Positions 6,272 through 10,356 of a DNA stretch of 10,356 nucleotides are shown piece after piece (positions within the stretch are counted from its first letter, which is position 1; each line of letters opens with the position of its first letter). A program made the position numbers and the translations under genes. A model generated the notes under the pieces. That model was not told where the DNA came from, did no database searches, and worked only from the letters and a program-made list of their open reading frames with translations. The stretch lies in the NCBI GenBank assembly GCA_028290165.1, contig JAQGKJ010000758.1, positions 1 to 10,356 of the forward strand, in the 5' to 3' direction. The DNA comes from Bradyrhizobium sp. (GTDB taxonomy: Bacteria > Pseudomonadota > Alphaproteobacteria > Rhizobiales > Xanthobacteraceae).

Positions 6272-8386
6272 ATGCCGCATCCGCTCGACACTTTCTTCGT
6301 GCCCGACAGCATTGCACTGATCGGCGCCTCGCGCGACCTGGAGAAAATTCCGGGCCGGCTGCTGTCGATGCTGCGCAAGAACCAGTATCCGGGCCAGCTT
6401 TATCCGATCAATCCGAATTACGGCGATATCGACGGGCTGAAATGTTTTTCCTCGATCGCAGAGGTCGGCCAGCCGATCGATCTCGCCATCGTCATCATTC
6501 CCGCCCGCGCGGTGCTCGGCGCGCTCGAGCAATGCGCCGCCGCCGGCGTCAGGAACGCCGTGATCGTCTCCTCGGGATTTGCGGAGGAGGGCGGCGATAG
6601 TGCTGCGATGCAGGACGCCATCGCGGCGCTGGCGAAAAAGACCGGCATGCGGATTTCCGGTCCCAATGCGGAAGGGTTTTACAGCCAGGTCCAGCGCGTC
6701 GCCGCGACCTTCAGCCCGACCGTCGATATAAAGCCCGGTGAGCCGCAACTGGTCGCGAGCCGGCGGCGAATCGGCATCGTCGCGCAAAGCGGCGGCATCG
6801 GGTTTGCGATCTATCATCGCGCCAAGGCGTTGGGCGTGGCGCTCAGCTACGTCGTCAGCGCCGGCAACGAGTCTGATTTGGGTGCCGGCGAATTTTTCGA
6901 ATATATGGTGCAGGATTCTTCGACCGATGTGATCCTGCTGTTCATCGAGGGCATCCGCGACGTCGACAAGTTCCTCGCCGCCGCCCGTCGCGCCGCGGAG
7001 GTCGGAAAGCCCGTCATCGTGACAAAGGTCGGCCGCTCTGGCGCCGGCGAGCGCGCGGCGGCTTCCCATACCGCCAGCATGGCTGGCTGGTCCGCGGCCT
7101 ATGATGCGGTTTTTGCCAAGTATGGTTTTATCGTCTCCAACGATCTCGATGAGGCGGTGACCATTGCCGCGGCGCTGACCACCAACCCGATGCCGAAGGG
7201 CGATCGCGTGGCCGTACTCACGGTGTCGGGCGGCGCCGGCATCTGGGGCGCGGACACGGTTTCGATGCAGGGCCTGCAGGTGCCGGAACTGTCGGCGCCG
7301 ATCCAGAACGAAATCAAGAAACTGCTGCCGTCCTATGGCGCGACGCGCAACCCGATCGATGTCACGGCGCAGGGCGTGCACTCCGGGGGCCTGCAGAAAA
7401 GCATCGATCTGCTTGATGTGTCGGACGAAGTCGACGCCATTCTGGTGGTGCTGTCGCTGTCGAGCGACACGCGGATGCCGTTCAAGCAGGCGGAACTGAA
7501 GCCCGTGACAGACGCGCAGAGAAAACCGATCGTGTTTTACTCGTACACGCTGCCGTCCACCTTCGCGCGAACGGAGCTCGCGCGGTCGGGTGTCGTGGTG
7601 CTGTCGGGCCTGACCCATGTCGGCGTCGCCATGCGGCAGATGGTTGCGCGCGCCAAATTCAAACTCGAGCCGCCGGTCGATGTCGCAGCGTCACCCTTGC
7701 GCGATATTTCGGCGCACCTGACATCGGCAACGCTTTCCGAAGCCGACAGCAAGGCGCTGCTGCGCGACGCCGGCATTGCCTTGCCGGACGAAGTGCTGGT
7801 GACCGAGAAAAGCGCGCTGGATGCCGCGATCGCCCGCGTGGGATTTCCGCTGGTCATGAAAATTCAATCGCGCGACATCCCGCACAAGAGCGAGGTCGGC
7901 GGCGTGCGCGTCAATATCGCGACCAAGGGCGAGGTGTTCTTTGCCTATGAGGCGCTGCTGCAAAACGCGCGTCGCCATCGCCCCGATGCGGATATCGAGG
8001 GCGTGCTGGTCGGTCCGATGGCGAAAAAGGGCGTCGAGATCATCATCGGCACCATGTGCGATGCGACTTTTGGGCCGATGATCATGGCCGGCTTTGGCGG
8101 CATCACCACGGAATTGTTCCGCGACGTGATCTATCGGCCCGCGCCGGTGAGTGCGATGGAAGCTGCCGCGATGCTGGCTGAGCTCAAGGCTGCGCCACTG
8201 CTCAATGGATTTCGCGGGGCGGCGAAAGCGGATATCGCAGCGCTGTCGCAATTGATCGCGCAGGTTTCAGTAGTCGCCGCGCAGCACGCCAAGGAGATTT
8301 CGGAAATCGAGATCAACCCGGTACTGGTGCATCCCGAAGGACACGGTGTGACGATCGTTGATGCGCTGGTGGTGCGGAAGTATTAG
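6272..8386 (+). CDS. Acyl-CoA synthetase, NDP-forming (acetate--CoA ligase family, fused alpha-beta)
   Basis: A 704-aa protein with the fused layout of NDP-forming acyl-CoA synthetases, related to succinyl-CoA synthetase. In order: a CoA-binding Rossmann domain (about 6-135: SIALIGASRD, PINPNYGDIDG, DLAIVIIPA, VIVSSGFAEEG, GPNAEGF); two succinyl-CoA-ligase-like domains (about 165-300 and 310-460, with IVAQSGGIG and VLTVSGGAG); and a C-terminal ATP-grasp domain (about 480-704: LVMKIQSRDIPHKSEVGGV with Lys530, and EISEIEINPVLV). The likely phosphohistidine is His266 in AASHTASMAG; His538 in PHKSEVGG matches the conserved His of the beta part. The enzyme would couple ATP (or GTP) hydrolysis to thioester formation between a carboxylic acid and CoA. 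With the uptake protein and crotonases it probably activates the pathway substrate, but acid specificity cannot be read. AAAAAGGA at 6253-6260 precedes ATG 6272 at a rather long spacing. Confidence 0.94.
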   Translation: MPHPLDTFFVPDSIALIGASRDLEKIPGRLLSMLRKNQYPGQLYPINPNYGDIDGLKCFSSIAEVGQPIDLAIVIIPARAVLGALEQCAAAGVRNAVIVSSGFAEEGGDSAAMQDAIAALAKKTGMRISGPNAEGFYSQVQRVAATFSPTVDIKPGEPQLVASRRRIGIVAQSGGIGFAIYHRAKALGVALSYVVSAGNESDLGAGEFFEYMVQDSSTDVILLFIEGIRDVDKFLAAARRAAEVGKPVIVTKVGRSGAGERAAASHTASMAGWSAAYDAVFAKYGFIVSNDLDEAVTIAAALTTNPMPKGDRVAVLTVSGGAGIWGADTVSMQGLQVPELSAPIQNEIKKLLPSYGATRNPIDVTAQGVHSGGLQKSIDLLDVSDEVDAILVVLSLSSDTRMPFKQAELKPVTDAQRKPIVFYSYTLPSTFARTELARSGVVVLSGLTHVGVAMRQMVARAKFKLEPPVDVAASPLRDISAHLTSATLSEADSKALLRDAGIALPDEVLVTEKSALDAAIARVGFPLVMKIQSRDIPHKSEVGGVRVNIATKGEVFFAYEALLQNARRHRPDADIEGVLVGPMAKKGVEIIIGTMCDATFGPMIMAGFGGITTELFRDVIYRPAPVSAMEAAAMLAELKAAPLLNGFRGAAKADIAALSQLIAQVSVVAAQHAKEISEIEINPVLVHPEGHGVTIVDALVVRKY

Positions 8387-8405
8387 TTGTCGTCCCTGCT
8401 GCTTT

Positions 8406-8550
8406 CCCCTCTCCTCTTGTGGAAGAGGGTGGCACGACGCGAACGCAGTTCGCATCGTGACGGGTGAGGGGTCTGTCTCCGCGGAGAGAGACCCCTCATC
8501 CGCCCACGATACTTCGTATCGCGGGCACCTTCTCCCACAAGGGGAGAAGG
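8406..8550. repeat. Multi-hairpin palindromic repeat in convergent gap
   Basis: The element fills the gap between two convergent genes. It contains a hairpin at 8439-8453 (GCGAAC-GCA-GTTCGC), a near-perfect long palindrome at 8461-8502 centred on TCTCCGCGGAGA, a hairpin at 8507-8521 (CGATAC-TTC-GTATCG) and a hairpin at 8528-8550 (CCTTCTCCC and GGGAGAAGG). An outer partner, CCCTCTCCTCTTGTGG..AGAGGG, lies at 8407-8429. Such CCCTCTCC..GGGAGAGG elements recur in Bradyrhizobium intergenic regions. In this tail-to-tail position it could serve as a two-way transcription stop. Confidence 0.75.
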
Positions 8551-8573
8551 AAGGAGGCGGAGAAGGGAAAACC

Positions 8574-9374
8574 TCACAGCCCCCTGAAATTTGCGACGCG
8601 GCGTTCGGCGGTAGCTTTGACGCCTTCCTTGAAATCTTCGGTGGCGCGCAGCTTGTTTTGCTCGACGAGTTCGTGGTTGGTCGCGGCCAGCACGCGGTCG
8701 GCGAGGCCGGCGCGCATGGTGGCGCGCGTCGAGATCAGGCCGAGCGGCGAGCATTCGGCGATCTCCTGCGCCAGCTTCATGGCGGCGGAACGGACCTGAT
8801 CCTGCGGCACGCACTCATTGGCAAGGCCCATCCGCAAAGCCTCTTCGCCGGTCACGCGGCGGCTGGTGTAGAAAATCAATTCGGCGTTGTTCTTGCCCAC
8901 CAGTTCAGGAAGCGTCGCTGTCAGCCCAAAACCCGGGTGAAAACCAAGCTTCGTAAAATTCGCGGCAAAGCGCGCCTCGGGGCAGGTGACCCGAAAATCG
9001 GCGGCTACCGCAAGGCCTAGACCGCCGCCGATGGCCGCACCATGGACGGCCGCGACGATCGGCTTCTTGTTGCGGAAAATCCGCACCGCCTGGACATAGA
9101 GATGGTTGATTGGCAGGTTCGACGCCTGGTCGGTCCTGGCGCGCTCCTCGGCCTCCTGCCGCGCCGGGTCGCCGAAATTGGCGCCGGCGCAGAAGGCTTT
9201 GCCCTGGGCGGCGAGCACCGATGCGCGGATCTCGATATCGCGATCGAATTCCTCCAGCGCATCCGCGATCTGGTTGATCAGCGAGACGTCGAAGAAGTTC
9301 AGTGGCGGTTTGCGGATCTCAATCAGGCCGACGTGGCCGTGCTTCTCGACGCCGATGTCCGTAAATTTGCTCAT
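8574..9374 (-). CDS. Enoyl-CoA hydratase/isomerase (crotonase) family protein lacking the Glu dyad
   Basis: A 266-aa protein, full length for a crotonase. The first oxyanion-hole region is GKAFCAGANFGD (58-69) and the second HGAAIGGGLGLAVAADFR (111-128). Ungapped comparison with rat enoyl-CoA hydratase gives Gly120 at Glu144 and Phe140 at Glu164, and the following segment is GFHPGFGLT rather than PDSGGT, so neither hydratase Glu nor the PaaG-type Asp is present; His146 is a polar candidate nearby. The fold is clear, the reaction is not, and an ordinary hydratase label would be misleading. On the minus strand a GGAGA stands before ATG 9374. It follows the interrupted acyl-CoA dehydrogenase in the same direction, separated by about 245 bp of structured repeats, and faces the acyl-CoA synthetase gene tail to tail. 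Confidence 0.92.
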   Translation of the reverse strand: MSKFTDIGVEKHGHVGLIEIRKPPLNFFDVSLINQIADALEEFDRDIEIRASVLAAQGKAFCAGANFGDPARQEAEERARTDQASNLPINHLYVQAVRIFRNKKPIVAAVHGAAIGGGLGLAVAADFRVTCPEARFAANFTKLGFHPGFGLTATLPELVGKNNAELIFYTSRRVTGEEALRMGLANECVPQDQVRSAAMKLAQEIAECSPLGLISTRATMRAGLADRVLAATNHELVEQNKLRATEDFKEGVKATAERRVANFRGL

Positions 9375-9421
9375 GTGTTTTTCTCCGATTGACTGAAGTA
9401 TTGCTGCGTCGGAAGTGGGCT

Positions 9422-9505
9422 CCCTCTCCCACCCAACTCGGGTTTACCCGAGTTAGGCGTTTTAATTTGTCGAAGTCGGATACATCCGACTTCGATGGGA
9501 GAGGG
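9422..9505. repeat. Cloverleaf-like palindromic repeat (three-way junction)
   Basis: Outer arms CCCTCTCCCA (9422-9431) and TGGGAGAGGG (9496-9505) pair perfectly. Between them sit two perfect hairpins: AACTCGGGT-TT-ACCCGAGTT (9435-9454) and CGAAGTCGGAT-AC-ATCCGACTTCG (9471-9494). The whole can fold as a three-way junction in RNA or as extruded single-strand DNA. It lies 47 bp upstream of the crotonase start at 9374 and may affect its expression; the base form is a dispersed Bradyrhizobium-type repeat. Confidence 0.8.
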
Positions 9506-9512
9506 CCGGGGC

Positions 9513-9598
9513 GAGGGGGTACGGTCTATCGAGGGACCATAACCCCTCACCCGATATTCTCACTTCGTTCGAATATCGACCTCTCCCAACGGGAGAGG
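9513..9598. repeat. Second palindromic unit adjoining the cloverleaf repeat
   Basis: GAGGGGGTA near 9513-9521 pairs, with one mismatch, with TAACCCCTC at 9540-9548, holding GGTC/GACC inside. CGATATTC (9552-9559) pairs with GAATATCG (9571-9578). CCTCTCCC (9580-9587) forms a hairpin with GGGAGAGG (9591-9598) over a 3-nt loop. The unit ends about 20 bp past the stop of the acyl-CoA dehydrogenase frame, so on the minus strand its last hairpin could serve as that gene's 3' end structure. Confidence 0.65.
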
Positions 9599-9619
9599 TT
9601 AGAAGAGAGCGCGTCGCAG

Positions 9620-10356
9620 TTAGCGCAGGCCAAGCCCGCGCGCGATGATGCCGCGCAGCACCTCGGTGGTGCCGCCCTGAATGGTGAGTTTGGGCGCAGT
9701 CTTGATCGCGAATGACAGCTGGTTTTCCAGGGTTTCGTGATTCGACGCGTCGGCATCGACAAAGGCCGCGAGATCACGGACCCGGTGCGGCAATTGCTGC
9801 TCCCAGACCGTGCCGATGTCCTTGACGATGGAGGCTTCGACCACTGGTTCCTTGCCCGCCTGCAGCATGCCGGCGACCGAAACCGACATCCGGCGCATGG
9901 TGTGAAGCTGCGCGACCAGACGTCCGATGCCTTCGGCGCTGCGGGTATCCGGCTTCGACCCCACCGCGCGAACCAGTTCGGTCAGCACGTAGTAAGTTTC
10001 CAGAAAGCGTTCCGGCCCTGAGCGCTCGTAGGCGAGTTCGCTGGTTGCCTGCTTCCAGGCGCCGTCGATTTCGCCCAGCACATGATCGTCGGGCATGAAG
10101 GCGTCGGTGAACAACACCTCGTTGAATTAGAATTGGCCGGTGATCTGGCCGATCGGGTTGACCTTGATGCCCGGCGTTTTCATGTCGACCAGAAACTGGG
10201 TCATGCCGTGGCGGCGGTTTTCCTTGGTCGAGGGCGAGGTGCGGAAAATCGCGATCATGTAGTCGGCGATGTGCGCCGACGAGGTCCATATCTTGGTGCC
10301 GTTGATGAGCCAGCCGCCGTCCGTTTTCGTCGCCTTCGTCTTGGCTGCGAACAGAT
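9620..10356 (-). pseudogene. Acyl-CoA dehydrogenase, 5' end outside window, interrupted by in-frame TAA
   Basis: The frame enters from the right edge and reads as an acyl-CoA dehydrogenase from the FAD/substrate beta-domain on: GGWLINGTKIWTSSAHIAD, then TQFLVDMKTPGIKVNPIGQI, then TGQF. A TAA codon follows at 10127-10129, and the same frame resumes at once with FNEVLFTDAFMPDDHVLGE and the C-terminal helical domain to IQGGTTEVLRGIIARGLGLR and a stop at 9620-9622. About 245 codons are seen, all in one frame with no other break. Related enzymes carry a sense residue at this point, so the TAA is a nonsense change: TAT/TAC or GAA to TAA is a single step. Restart at the GTG at 10117 would give only a C-terminal piece without the main flavin-binding domain. 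The enzyme would oxidise an acyl-CoA to its 2-enoyl-CoA, the step before crotonase chemistry. A sequencing error or stop readthrough cannot be excluded. Confidence 0.82.

Noticed and set aside
5705..7618. Long open frame on the minus strand (637 codons) across the VOC and acyl-CoA synthetase genes
   Set aside because: It lies antisense to two clearly recognised genes and through a palindromic repeat. Its translation is rich in Arg, His, Asp and Gly with no family motif, as expected for the antisense of high-GC genes.
8358..9020. Plus-strand frame of 220 codons over the convergent repeat and second crotonase
   Set aside because: It runs through the palindromic repeat and antisense to a full-length crotonase; no motif was seen.
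8406..9598. CRISPR array or phage attachment site suggested by repeated CCCTCTCC/GGGAGAGG segments
   Set aside because: The repeats are inverted and irregularly spaced, without equal-length spacers, and no integrase or tRNA gene is nearby.

Overview
The window reads as chromosome of a high-GC alphaproteobacterium, most likely Bradyrhizobium or a close Nitrobacteraceae relative. The case rests on strong GC bias at third codon positions, branched-chain/aromatic-type ABC binding proteins next to CoA-dependent catabolic genes, and several families of palindromic intergenic repeats typical of such genomes (from memory, not searched). No rRNA, tRNA, CRISPR array or intact insertion sequence was seen.

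Left part (1-2189, minus strand): two exported serine alpha/beta-hydrolases lie in the same direction. They are divergent paralogs: the catalytic Ser, Asp and His can be placed at matching points in both. The downstream one (274-1203) also carries a C-terminal LysM domain, which suggests a hydrolase held at the peptidoglycan. A 16-bp perfect inverted repeat lies at the left edge.

Middle (2190-2948, plus strand): a start codon plus about 35 codons of a VOC/glyoxalase-like gene ends abruptly and runs, through a TGATG stop-start overlap, into a complete YkvA/DUF1232 membrane-protein gene. This looks like a deletion or rearrangement scar.

Right part (3153-10356): a CoA-linked catabolic cluster. 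On the plus strand are a periplasmic ABC substrate-binding protein, a crotonase-fold enzyme, a two-module VOC protein starting 1 nt after it, and a large NDP-forming acyl-CoA synthetase. Facing them on the minus strand are a second crotonase-fold protein and an acyl-CoA dehydrogenase. Together they could import an organic acid, activate it to its CoA thioester, desaturate it and process it by crotonase-type chemistry; the substrate cannot be read from the sequence. Both crotonases lack the two glutamates of classical enoyl-CoA hydratase. The acyl-CoA dehydrogenase frame is interrupted by one in-frame TAA and otherwise intact.

Four of the intergenic gaps in the catabolic region hold palindromic repeats of different types, two of which can fold into multi-branched, cloverleaf-like structures. 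I see no convincing novel defence or mobile system. The points most worth a second look are the interrupted dehydrogenase, the VOC remnant fused to YkvA, the lipase-LysM paralog pair, the atypical crotonases and the structured repeats.
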